Assembly: GCA_017998585.1 (NCBI GenBank)
Contig: JAGOCT010000152.1
Coordinates: 1-5,141, forward strand
Direction of reading: 5' to 3'
DNA: 5,141 nucleotides
From: Candidatus Cloacimonadota bacterium
GTDB lineage: Bacteria > Cloacimonadota > Cloacimonadia > Cloacimonadales > WRIO01
The notes below the pieces were generated by a model, which did not search any database, had not been told where the DNA came from, and saw only the letters and a program-made list of their open reading frames with translations. A program made the translations under genes and the position numbers. Positions 1-5,141 of the stretch are shown one piece after another. Position 1 is the first letter of the stretch; each line of letters starts with the position of its first letter.

Positions 1-1
1 T

Positions 2-202
2 AAAGTGGCAACGATTAGTCTCCTTAATGAAAATAAAAATATGGATCAATACCGAAATGAACAACCTTTTGAGTTTGAAGGTATTCCTGTCTGGATTACT
101 TATCATCCTTCCGCGCTTTTAAGAAATCCAGATCTCAAAAAATTAGCTTGGGTTGATTTACAGAAATTTAGAGATTTTGTAATTGATAAGAAAATAGTGT
201 AA
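2..202 (+). CDS. Uracil-DNA glycosylase, family 4 type (C-terminal end, partial)
   Basis: The reading frame is open from the left edge (first full codon at position 2), so only the last 66 residues before the stop are present and the true start lies outside the window. The fragment carries the family-4 uracil-DNA glycosylase C-terminal motif: TYHPSALLRNP, with the histidine codon at 104-106, followed by the usual basic and Trp/Asp-Leu stretch (KKLAWVDLQKF). In this family the His-Pro-Ser loop contacts the DNA minor groove during removal of uracil from deaminated DNA in the cytoplasm. The four iron-sulfur cysteines expected in the family lie upstream in the protein, so they cannot be checked here. 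The GTG at position 5 is in frame but sits inside the conserved domain, so it is not a credible start. The stop is 20 nt before dnaB, which suggests one transcript. The identification rests on a short but distinctive motif. Confidence 0.8.
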   Translation, partial: KVATISLLNENKNMDQYRNEQPFEFEGIPVWITYHPSALLRNPDLKKLAWVDLQKFRDFVIDKKIV

Positions 203-222
203 ATTTTAAAGACAGAGGATAA

Positions 223-1560
223 ATGGCTGAGTCTATTGAAAGAATGTTACCTAATGATATAAATGCTGAAGCGGCTGTACTGTCTGCGATGATGATTGAT
301 AATAATTCTGTTGCAAAAGTATTAGAATTGGTACGTGAAAATCATTTTTACAAAAATTCACATAAAGTCATCTTTCGAGCAATTTCAGACTTGTTTGAGA
401 GAAACATTGAAGTCGATATTATCACTTTGATTCATCGGCTTGAAGAAAAGAGTGAACTGGAGAAGATAGGCGGAAAGCTATATATCAATGAACTGTCTGA
501 TATTGTTTTAAGTAGTGCAAATGTTGAGTTTCATGCTCAGATCGTTCTTGAAAAAGCCTTATTGAGAGACTTGATAACGACTTCTAATCAAATTATTCAG
601 AGTTGTTACAATCCAGAAGGTCCTATCAATGAAATCGTTGACCGAGCTGAACAGGAAATTTTCAAAATAGCAGAAATGCCTAATAACCGTTCATTTACAA
701 AAGTCAGCAAGATCATTCCTGAAACGCTAAGAAATATCGAAGAAGTCGCAAAAACCAGAAAAAGTGTATTAGGGGTGGGCTCTGGTTTTGATGGTCTGGA
801 TAAAGTACTAGGCGGATTTAGGAAGGGTCAGCTTGTTATTCTGGCAGCCCGACCTGCAATGGGTAAAACCTCATTTGCTTTAAATATTGCTTTTAATGCA
901 GCCATTCAGGATTTAAAAGTGGGCGTGTTTACACTGGAAATGGCCAGTGATGAATTGTTATTACGTATTTTCAGTAGTTATTCAGAAGTCAGTATGGATT
1001 CTATGATTAAGGGTTTTGGCATGGATCAGACCAAAATAGCCAGAATAAGCCAGGTTGCAGAAGTGTTAGGGACCAAAGATTTATTTATTGATGATACCGG
1101 CTCTATTACGGTAATGGATATCAGAGCTAAAGCCAGAAGGTTAAAAGCTGAAATTAAAGGACTTGATCTGATTATAATCGATTATCTTCAGTTAATGACT
1201 TCAAAAAGAAATATTGATAACAGACAGCAGGAAATTGCTGAAATATCCAGAGCTCTGAAAGTCTTGGCTAAAGAACTGGAAATACCCATTATTGCACTTT
1301 CACAGCTAAACCGTGGTTTGGAGTCACGAACAGATAAAAGACCGATGCTGTCTGACTTAAGAGAATCGGGAGCGATCGAACAGGATGCCGATATTGTGAT
1401 GTTTATTTACAGGGATGATTATTACAACAAAGAATCAGAGAAACCTGGCATAGCCGAGATCATTATCGGTAAGAATCGTCATGGCGCTACAGGCTCTGTA
1501 GATCTGTTATTTCAAAAAGAATTTACAAAATTTAAGGATCTTGAACACAATGCCTTTTAG
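223..1560 (+). CDS. dnaB: Replicative DNA helicase DnaB
   Basis: This is the hexameric 5'-3' helicase that unwinds DNA at the replication fork and recruits primase. The 445-residue length is normal for the family and no intein interrupts it. The N-terminal domain (about residues 9-110) opens with LPNDINAEAAVLSAMMID, the typical DnaB start, and a linker follows to about residue 180. The RecA-like ATPase domain shows Walker A ARPAMGKTS (209-217), a catalytic glutamate in FTLEM (E239), Walker B LIIIDYLQLM (316-325), the sensor motif LSQLNR (359-364), DLRESGAIEQDAD (378-390) and a KNRHG arginine-finger motif (417-421, R419). ATG 223 has an AGAGGA purine run at 214-219, rather close to the start. 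The in-frame ATG at 244 is an alternative that would remove only seven residues. The gene follows the glycosylase by 20 nt and its 3' end overlaps the next gene by 11 nt. All key residues are intact. Confidence 0.97.
   Translation: MAESIERMLPNDINAEAAVLSAMMIDNNSVAKVLELVRENHFYKNSHKVIFRAISDLFERNIEVDIITLIHRLEEKSELEKIGGKLYINELSDIVLSSANVEFHAQIVLEKALLRDLITTSNQIIQSCYNPEGPINEIVDRAEQEIFKIAEMPNNRSFTKVSKIIPETLRNIEEVAKTRKSVLGVGSGFDGLDKVLGGFRKGQLVILAARPAMGKTSFALNIAFNAAIQDLKVGVFTLEMASDELLLRIFSSYSEVSMDSMIKGFGMDQTKIARISQVAEVLGTKDLFIDDTGSITVMDIRAKARRLKAEIKGLDLIIIDYLQLMTSKRNIDNRQQEIAEISRALKVLAKELEIPIIALSQLNRGLESRTDKRPMLSDLRESGAIEQDADIVMFIYRDDYYNKESEKPGIAEIIIGKNRHGATGSVDLLFQKEFTKFKDLEHNAF
1534..1538 (+). promoter_or_regulatory. 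Ribosome binding site choosing the ATG start of mlaE
   Basis: AAGGA lies inside the end of dnaB. It is 11 nt before ATG 1550 but only 2 nt before the in-frame TTG at 1541. The spacing therefore favours the ATG, giving a 252-residue permease instead of 255 residues. The 11-nt spacing is somewhat long, so coupling to dnaB translation probably helps. Confidence 0.5.
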
Positions 1561-2308
1561 AAAAACTGTTGTAACAATAGGTGATTATATTATTTTTTCT
1601 TTTAAGGTTATTGAAGCGATCCCATTTGCAGTCAAGAGATCTTATGATATATTAAAACAGCTGAAGCGTATCGCATATGATTCAGTACCACTGATATTCA
1701 TAACTTCTATTTTTACGGGTTTGGTTACTGCTTTGCAGGCATCCTATCAGACAAAGGGCTTCATCCCCAAGTACCTCATAGGTGTTTTGGTAGGTAAAAC
1801 CACAATGACTGAGCTTGCTCCTGTTTTGACAGCTTTGGTTTTAACAGGGAGAATAGGTGCTTCAATCGCTGCTGAAATTGGAACGATGAGAGTTACTGAA
1901 CAGATAGATGCACTGGATGTGATGGCTGTTAATCCATATCATTATTTGTACATGCCAAGAATTCTGGCAGGTTTAATATCTGTTCCCTTATTAACGGTTA
2001 TTGCATTGTTTGTGAGTATCTTTTCATCTTTTATTTTTACCATATATTCTTATGATATGACATTCTATATGTTTTTTGAAAATATGAAAAATTATTTCAT
2101 GCCCCTTGATTTATGGCTGGGGATTGCCAAAGCGGTCTGTTTTGGCTGGACAATCACTTCCATTGCCTGTTTTACTGGTATGAATACACAAAATGGGGCA
2201 GAAGGTGTTGGAAGAGTTACAACTGATACGGTTGTATATTCATCAATTGGTATATTGATGATGGACTTCATCGTAGCAAAATTATTATTCGGAGGAGTTG
2301 GAATATGA
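1550..2308 (+). CDS. mlaE: MlaE-family ABC transporter permease (phospholipid transport)
   Basis: This is the inner-membrane permease of a phospholipid or related hydrophobic-substrate ABC transporter (Mla, Mce-associated, TGD1-like family). It normally forms a dimer with an MlaF-type ATPase and works with an MlaD/Mce-domain protein to move lipids between the inner and outer membranes. Counting from ATG 1550 (252 residues), an N-terminal interfacial helix (about 13-40) is followed by hydrophobic segments near 45-65, 88-106, 137-167 and 230-249. The family signature is clear: LTGRIGASIAAEIGTM (98-113), continuing into VTEQIDALDVMAVNP (115-129), which is the region that contacts the ATPase. The C-terminal GAEGVGRVTTDTVVYSS (216-232) also matches the family. 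The start overlaps the last 11 nt of dnaB, and the stop overlaps the thiB start as ATGA. No ATPase or Mce-domain gene is adjacent, so its partners must be encoded elsewhere. The symbol denotes the family; substrate is inferred. Confidence 0.9.
   Translation: MPFRKTVVTIGDYIIFSFKVIEAIPFAVKRSYDILKQLKRIAYDSVPLIFITSIFTGLVTALQASYQTKGFIPKYLIGVLVGKTTMTELAPVLTALVLTGRIGASIAAEIGTMRVTEQIDALDVMAVNPYHYLYMPRILAGLISVPLLTVIALFVSIFSSFIFTIYSYDMTFYMFFENMKNYFMPLDLWLGIAKAVCFGWTITSIACFTGMNTQNGAEGVGRVTTDTVVYSSIGILMMDFIVAKLLFGGVGI
2291..2297 (+). promoter_or_regulatory. Strong ribosome binding site of thiB
   Basis: GGAGGAG lies 7 nt before ATG 2305, inside the last codons of the permease gene. It is the strongest Shine-Dalgarno match in the window. 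It fixes the thiB start and allows initiation that does not depend wholly on coupling through the ATGA overlap. Confidence 0.8.
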
Positions 2309-3330
2309 GAAGATTCTTAATGATCTTAATCGCGTTATCACTTTTATTGTCTGCTTGTTCAAAAGCAAAAACTGCTACTGATAAACCTGTTCAGGACTCA
2401 GTTTTAACTATTTATGCTTATGACAGTTTTGTAAGCTGGGGATTAGGTAAAGAAGCGATACCTGAGTTTGAACGTCAGAATAACTGTAAAGTAGAAATGG
2501 TAACAGCCGGTGATGCTGGAGCAATCTTGAATCGTCTGATTCTTGAAAAAGATCATCCAGTTGCAGACATTGCGATTGGCATTGATAACACATTTATGTA
2601 TAAAGCCAAAGAAAAAGGTATTTTTGAATCATATAAACCAGCAAATATCAGTATGATAGACTCAGATTTGATATTTGATCCTGATTTTTATCTTACTCCT
2701 TATGATTATGGTTATTTTGCTTTTGTTTATGATTCAGAGAAGATTAAAACTCCTCCTGCATCATTTGAGGATTTGATTTCTAATAAAAATAAAGAGAAAA
2801 TAATTTTGATAGATCCAAGAACATCAAGTCCTGGAAAAGGTCTTTTTTTATGGGTGATGGCACTTTATGGAACGGATGGATTTGAAAAATTCTGGCAAGG
2901 AATAAAAACTAAGACATTAACGACACCAGCAAGCTGGGATGAGGCATATAATGCGTTTATCGCAGGTGAAGCCAATATGGTGCTAAGTTACGCTACCAGT
3001 CCCGCTTTTCATTATGAATCAGATAAAACGACACGTTATAAAGCCTTTATCCCTAAAGAAGGTGGATTTAGACAGATTGAAGGTGCCGGTATTGTTAAAA
3101 ATTGTGGGAATCCAGAATTAGCTAAAAAGTTTATTGAATACATGCTAACTGAGGATTTTCAAAAACATATTCCTACTACCCAATGGATGTATCCCGTATT
3201 AAAATCTGTTCAGTTGCCTGAAGGATTTAAATATTGTCCGATGCCTCAGAAAGATTTAACTAAAGAATTAAAAGAAGAACATCTCAAAGAAGAATGGATT
3301 GATAAATGGCTGAACATCATGAGCAAATAA
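2305..3330 (+). CDS. thiB: Thiamine-type ABC transporter substrate-binding lipoprotein
   Basis: This is the periplasmic binding component of a thiamine (thiamine phosphate) ABC importer, similar along its whole length to ThiB/TbpA. The 341-residue product starts with a lipoprotein signal peptide: MRRF, a hydrophobic core, and lipobox LLSAC with C18 as the likely lipidated residue. The mature protein should therefore be membrane-anchored rather than freely soluble like the E. coli protein. Family landmarks appear in order: LTIYAYDSFVSWG (34-46), LNRLILEK (75-82), ADIAIGIDN (87-95), YDYGYFAFVYD (133-143), DPRTSSPGKGLFLW (170-183), WDEAYNAFIAGEANMVLSYATSPAFH (211-236), and IPTTQWMYPV (289-298). 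The aromatic-rich YDYGY, SYATSP and WMYPV blocks match regions that line the ligand pocket in the family. It overlaps mlaE by 4 nt and trmL by 25 nt. No thiP or thiQ gene is next to it. Thiamine specificity is inferred from similarity; a related iron- or spermidine-type binding protein is less likely. Confidence 0.88.
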   Translation: MRRFLMILIALSLLLSACSKAKTATDKPVQDSVLTIYAYDSFVSWGLGKEAIPEFERQNNCKVEMVTAGDAGAILNRLILEKDHPVADIAIGIDNTFMYKAKEKGIFESYKPANISMIDSDLIFDPDFYLTPYDYGYFAFVYDSEKIKTPPASFEDLISNKNKEKIILIDPRTSSPGKGLFLWVMALYGTDGFEKFWQGIKTKTLTTPASWDEAYNAFIAGEANMVLSYATSPAFHYESDKTTRYKAFIPKEGGFRQIEGAGIVKNCGNPELAKKFIEYMLTEDFQKHIPTTQWMYPVLKSVQLPEGFKYCPMPQKDLTKELKEEHLKEEWIDKWLNIMSK

Positions 3331-3785
3331 GCTTCAGAGTAGTCCTCTATCAACCAGAAATACCTGCTAATACCGGTAACATCGGCAGATTATGTCTTGG
3401 GGCAAATGCAGAGTTACATATCATCAAACCGATGCGCTTTTTTCTTAATGACAAGTACTTAAAAAGAGCTGGACTCGATTACTGGGATCATGTTAAGTTA
3501 TTTATGCATGATTCACTGGATGAACTGATAGCAAAATACCCTGAAAATCAGGTTTATTACTGTACGACCAAGTCAAAACAGTCTTATTCTGATTTTGTCT
3601 ATAAAAAGGGGGATTTATTCGTTTTTGGGCCAGAATCCAGAGGTATTCCTGAGTCAATTCTGGGTGATAATGCAGAGCATTGTATCACGATCCCGATGCA
3701 TCACGAAATTCGTTCAATCAATTTATCAAATTCGGTATCAATCATTCTTTATGAAGCGCTAAGACAAATAAATTTCGACTATTGA
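3306..3785 (+). CDS. trmL: tRNA (cytidine(34)-2'-O)-methyltransferase TrmL (SPOUT family)
   Basis: This cytoplasmic SPOUT/TrmH-class enzyme uses S-adenosylmethionine to 2'-O-methylate the wobble nucleotide C34/cmnm5U34 of tRNA-Leu isoacceptors. The 159 residues match the minimal TrmL length (about 155-160), with no N-terminal RNA-binding extension. Motif 1 is PEIPANTGNIGRL (17-29), followed by LHIIKPM (37-43) and KRAGLDYWDH (53-62), all typical of TrmL rather than TrmH/TrmJ. Motif 2 is FGPESRGIP (107-115), and motif 3 with the trefoil knot is IPMHHEIRSINLSNSVSIILYEALRQ (129-154). ATG 3306 lies inside thiB in another frame, giving a 25-nt overlap. Its Shine-Dalgarno is weak (AAAGAAG at 3286-3292, 13 nt away), so translation is probably coupled to thiB. 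No other near start fits, and the N-terminus aligns with the family if MAEHHEQIS is a short extension. It is the last gene before a strong terminator. Confidence 0.95.
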   Translation: MAEHHEQISFRVVLYQPEIPANTGNIGRLCLGANAELHIIKPMRFFLNDKYLKRAGLDYWDHVKLFMHDSLDELIAKYPENQVYYCTTKSKQSYSDFVYKKGDLFVFGPESRGIPESILGDNAEHCITIPMHHEIRSINLSNSVSIILYEALRQINFDY

Positions 3786-3800
3786 TATTTTGTGTTAAAG

Positions 3801-3835
3801 AAAAAGGCATATCTGGATTCAGATATGCCTTTTTT
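3801..3835 (+). terminator. Rho-independent terminator of the plus-strand operon
   Basis: Arm AAAAAGGCATATCT (3801-3814) and arm AGATATGCCTTTTT (3821-3834) are perfect reverse complements, giving 14 bp around a 6-nt loop. The second arm runs into a six-T tract at 3830-3835. It starts 15 nt after the trmL stop. The A tract in the left arm means that it also ends in T5 when read on the minus strand, so it may act in both directions. Confidence 0.92.
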
Positions 3836-3860
3836 GCTTGATGTTTTCAAATTCTTAGGT

Positions 3861-3890
3861 AAAAGAAAAAACCGCTTTTGCAAGCGGTTT
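3861..3890 (-). terminator. Rho-independent terminator of the tRNA-Asp unit
   Basis: Read on the minus strand, AAACCGCTT (3890-3882) pairs with AAGCGGTTT (3877-3869) around a 4-nt loop. It continues into a T-rich tail, T6 then C then T4 (positions 3871-3861, sharing the stem's last Ts). It begins 4 nt after the encoded CCA of the proximal tRNA. It faces the trmL terminator with about 25 nt between them. Confidence 0.88.
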
Positions 3891-3894
3891 ATAA

Positions 3895-3971
3895 TGGCGG
3901 GAGAGACGAGGCTCGAACTCGCGGCCTTCTGCGTGACAGGCAGACGTTCTGACCAACTGAACTACTCCCCC
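3895..3971 (-). tRNA. tRNA-Asp (anticodon GTC), copy nearest the terminator
   Basis: On the minus strand the 77-nt sequence folds fully. The acceptor GGGGGAG pairs with CTCTCCC (one G-U). The D stem is GTTC/GAAC, the anticodon stem TCTGC/GCAGA with loop CTGTCAC (anticodon GTC), the variable loop AGGCC, and the T stem GCGAG/CTCGT with loop TTCGAGC. Discriminator G73 and loop base C38, both aspartate identity elements, are present, and CCA is encoded. It is identical over all 77 nt to the copy at 4021-4097 and is the second tRNA in the transcript. Confidence 0.97.
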
Positions 3972-4001
3972 TAAAAAATATATCTGATTTTTGATCATTC
4001 T

Positions 4002-4021
4002 ATTAATTCAAAGGAATTAAT
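4002..4021 (-). other. Short hairpin in the tRNA spacer
   Basis: ATTAATTC (4002-4009) and GAATTAAT (4014-4021) are perfect reverse complements separated by a 4-nt loop. In the minus-strand transcript the stem begins at the final A of the encoded CCA of the first tRNA. No T run follows directly, so a terminator is unlikely. A structure guiding 3'-end processing of the dicistronic tRNA precursor is possible, but an 8-bp A/T-rich palindrome could also be chance. Confidence 0.45.
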
Positions 4022-4097
4022 GGCGGGAGAGACGAGGCTCGAACTCGCGGCCTTCTGCGTGACAGGCAGACGTTCTGACCAACTGAACTACTCCCCC
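4021..4097 (-). tRNA. tRNA-Asp (anticodon GTC), promoter-proximal copy
   Basis: This is an exact 77-nt duplicate of the gene at 3895-3971, with the same cloverleaf, GTC anticodon, G73 and encoded CCA. The two genes are separated by 49 nt of unrelated A+T-rich spacer. Sequence identity extends only 3 nt beyond the CCA end and not beyond the 5' end. It is transcribed first, from a promoter that should lie just above 4097. Confidence 0.97.
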
Positions 4098-4123
4098 GCA
4101 TACACACTATCATTTATAAATAC

Positions 4124-4153
4124 ATAAAAACTGAATATAGGTTTTCCTGTCAA
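4124..4153 (-). promoter_or_regulatory. Candidate promoter of the tRNA-Asp unit
   Basis: On the minus strand, a perfect -35 box TTGACA (4153-4148) is followed after 18 nt by TTTTAT (4129-4124), a 4-of-6 match to TATAAT. This would place the start of transcription some 15-25 nt before the tRNA 5' end at 4097. A TATAAA at 4118-4113 is an alternative -10 box, but it lacks a good -35 at normal spacing. The -35 is convincing; the -10 choice is uncertain. Confidence 0.45.
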
Positions 4154-4356
4154 TCTTTTTTTTGAAAAAGACTTGCTGGATTCTATTCAGAATAAAATAA
4201 CTTATTGAAAAACAGATGATAAGCAAAACAAAAAAAATAATGAAATCGAAAAAATAAAACTTAAAATGAGTAGAAAAAACTGTATCTTAGGAGAGATGTG
4301 ATAAAAAAATGGTAAAAATGAGGTATTGTAAAAAAGATGAAAAACTTGAACCAAAT
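4154..4356. other. A-rich intergenic stretch without a recognisable gene
   Basis: This segment lies between the candidate tRNA promoter and the terminator of the minus-strand outer-membrane protein gene. It is very rich in A on the plus strand and has many stops. I see no RNA gene, repeat array or conserved ORF. The only coding-like item is a 32-codon ATG frame from 4309 that runs through the terminator, and I do not accept it as a gene. The stretch probably serves as spacer and upstream A/T-rich DNA for the tRNA promoter. Confidence 0.5.
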
Positions 4357-4383
4357 AAAAAAAGCAGTCTTTCGACTGCTTTT
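4353..4383 (-). terminator. Rho-independent terminator of the outer-membrane protein gene
   Basis: On the minus strand, AAAAGCAGTC (4383-4374) pairs perfectly with GACTGCTTTT (4369-4360) around a GAAA tetraloop. Three more Ts follow the stem (seven Ts in all, 4363-4357), then ATTTGG. It lies 20 nt beyond the stop codon of the barrel protein gene at 4404. Confidence 0.92.
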
Positions 4384-4403
4384 AAACATAGAATACATTT
4401 TAT

Positions 4404-5141
4404 TTAGAATTCTACTGATAAAACAGAGCTTAATTCGTAAACGCTGTCTGGATCTGGACCGAAGTATTCACCAGGCATTACGAAAGCACCTACTAATTTT
4501 ACCGTGTATTTTTCAAACATTTTGTAGTTCATGCCTAAATCAATTTCAGTACCCATAGCAGTTTCACCATTTGAAGATTCTTCGATTGAGTTTAACATAC
4601 CAGCAGCAAATTTAGCTTCTAATTTTTCATTCACAGGATATGAGTATTTGAAAACGACGCTCATTAAACCTTTTCCACCATTGTTGGCATCAAACCAGCC
4701 ACCATTTACGCCATCATGAGCACCTGTGCCAAAGTATTCAAGACCATTCATATAGTAATTAGAGATAGTGTTGAACTGAGTAGTTGATTCAGGATCTGTA
4801 CCATCATCACCGGAAGCATATAAGAAATTGATGCCTGGGACACCCATTTCTTTCATGTCATAAGAAGCATCAAGCGCTAAAGCAATACCCATATTGCTGA
4901 CATCTTTTCCACCAGGCGCTTGTTTTGCATAAGAACCATAGTTTAATGCAAACATCGCATCTGCGGATAACGCATCCATACCGAAGGTAAAGAAAGGCAT
5001 AAACCATAAATCCAGTAAAGCATCGTCTGCAACCGTTTTGTCTCTTTTAATAATGGTGTTTAAACCCCAAGCCATGTCATCATTGAGTTTATGGTCAAGA
5101 TTGATTAAAAAACCATCACTGTCACGAGAGTTTAAACCATT
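4404..5141 (-). CDS. Outer-membrane beta-barrel (porin-like) protein, C-terminal part, partial
   Basis: The frame is open at the right edge; 245 residues precede the TAA at 4406-4404, and the N-terminus and signal peptide are off-window. An internal Met at 5075-5073 is not the start, because barrel-like sequence (NLDHKLNDDMAWGLNTIIKRD) runs through it. Several stretches alternate polar and hydrophobic residues as transmembrane beta strands do, such as KLEAKFAAGMLNS, EIDLGMNYKMFEKYTVKLVGAFV and the final YELSSVLSVEF. The last residue is Phe, the usual BAM recognition signal of outer-membrane barrels. Gly/Asp-rich segments such as ASGDDGTDPEST and GAHDGVNGGW look like surface loops. There are no cysteines in the visible part. 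I do not recognise the specific family: a general porin or an alginate-export-like barrel are possibilities, and substrate cannot be inferred. It is followed by its own terminator, so it is the last gene of its transcript. Confidence 0.8.
   Translation of the reverse strand, partial: NGLNSRDSDGFLINLDHKLNDDMAWGLNTIIKRDKTVADDALLDLWFMPFFTFGMDALSADAMFALNYGSYAKQAPGGKDVSNMGIALALDASYDMKEMGVPGINFLYASGDDGTDPESTTQFNTISNYYMNGLEYFGTGAHDGVNGGWFDANNGGKGLMSVVFKYSYPVNEKLEAKFAAGMLNSIEESSNGETAMGTEIDLGMNYKMFEKYTVKLVGAFVMPGEYFGPDPDSVYELSSVLSVEF

Noticed and set aside
1541..1549. TTG start for the mlaE permease at 1541
   Set aside because: It leaves only 2 nt between the AAGGA ribosome site and the start. ATG 1550 in the same frame has workable spacing.
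2408..2593. Minus-strand 61-codon frame inside thiB
   Set aside because: It lies wholly antisense to a well-identified gene and has no family resemblance or ribosome site.
3792..3974. Plus-strand 60-codon frame after trmL
   Set aside because: It runs through two terminators and the whole antisense strand of a tRNA-Asp gene. Its second half is just tRNA complement.
3892..4097. The 80-nt direct repeat as a CRISPR array or as attL/attR of an integrated element
   Set aside because: The repeats are complete tRNA genes with cloverleaf folds, there are only two units, and the 49 nt between them cannot hold an integrated element.
3306..4097. Functional link between trmL and the neighbouring tRNAs
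   Set aside because: TrmL acts on tRNA-Leu wobble bases, these tRNAs are Asp, and they are transcribed convergently as a separate unit. The proximity is most likely coincidental.
4309..4407. Small plus-strand frame of 32 codons from ATG 4309
   Set aside because: The GGAG at 4290-4293 is 15 nt from the start, too far for a good ribosome site. The frame crosses the barrel gene terminator, and its composition just reflects the A-rich intergenic DNA.
4337..4558. Plus-strand 73-codon frame
   Set aside because: It covers the minus-strand terminator and the 3' end of the barrel gene antisense, with no recognisable protein features.
4531..4719. Plus-strand 62-codon frame
   Set aside because: It is an antisense shadow of the outer-membrane protein gene.

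Overview
The window looks like ordinary chromosome from an A+T-rich, diderm (Gram-negative type) bacterium. Three things support a diderm envelope: an MlaE-family lipid-transport permease, a substrate-binding lipoprotein with a clear lipobox, and the C-terminal part of an outer-membrane beta-barrel protein ending in phenylalanine. The phylum cannot be fixed from the sequence. Something like the Deferribacterota is a guess, not a result.

Positions 1-3785 carry a tightly packed plus-strand gene train: the 3' end of a family-4-type uracil-DNA glycosylase, the replicative helicase dnaB, an mlaE-type permease, a thiamine-type ABC binding lipoprotein (thiB/tbpA) and the tRNA wobble methyltransferase trmL. 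The first gap is 20 nt and the other three junctions overlap (11, 4 and 25 nt). The genes are therefore very probably co-transcribed and partly translationally coupled, although their functions (DNA repair, replication, lipid transport, vitamin uptake, tRNA modification) are unrelated. A 14-bp perfect hairpin with a T run at 3801-3835 ends this unit.

Positions 3862-4153 hold a minus-strand tRNA unit: a candidate promoter, two identical tRNA-Asp(GTC) genes with encoded CCA, a small hairpin in the spacer, and a terminator that lies back to back with the plus-strand terminator. Positions 4154-4356 are A-rich and show no convincing gene. From 4357 to the right edge, a minus-strand unit ends: the last 245 residues of an outer-membrane protein of unknown specificity and its GAAA-loop terminator.

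I do not see a new defence, mobile or regulatory system here. The points most worth a second look are the mlaE gene without mlaF/mlaD beside it, thiB without thiPQ, the overlapping mixed-function operon, the exact tRNA-Asp duplication with its spacer hairpin, and the unidentified barrel protein.
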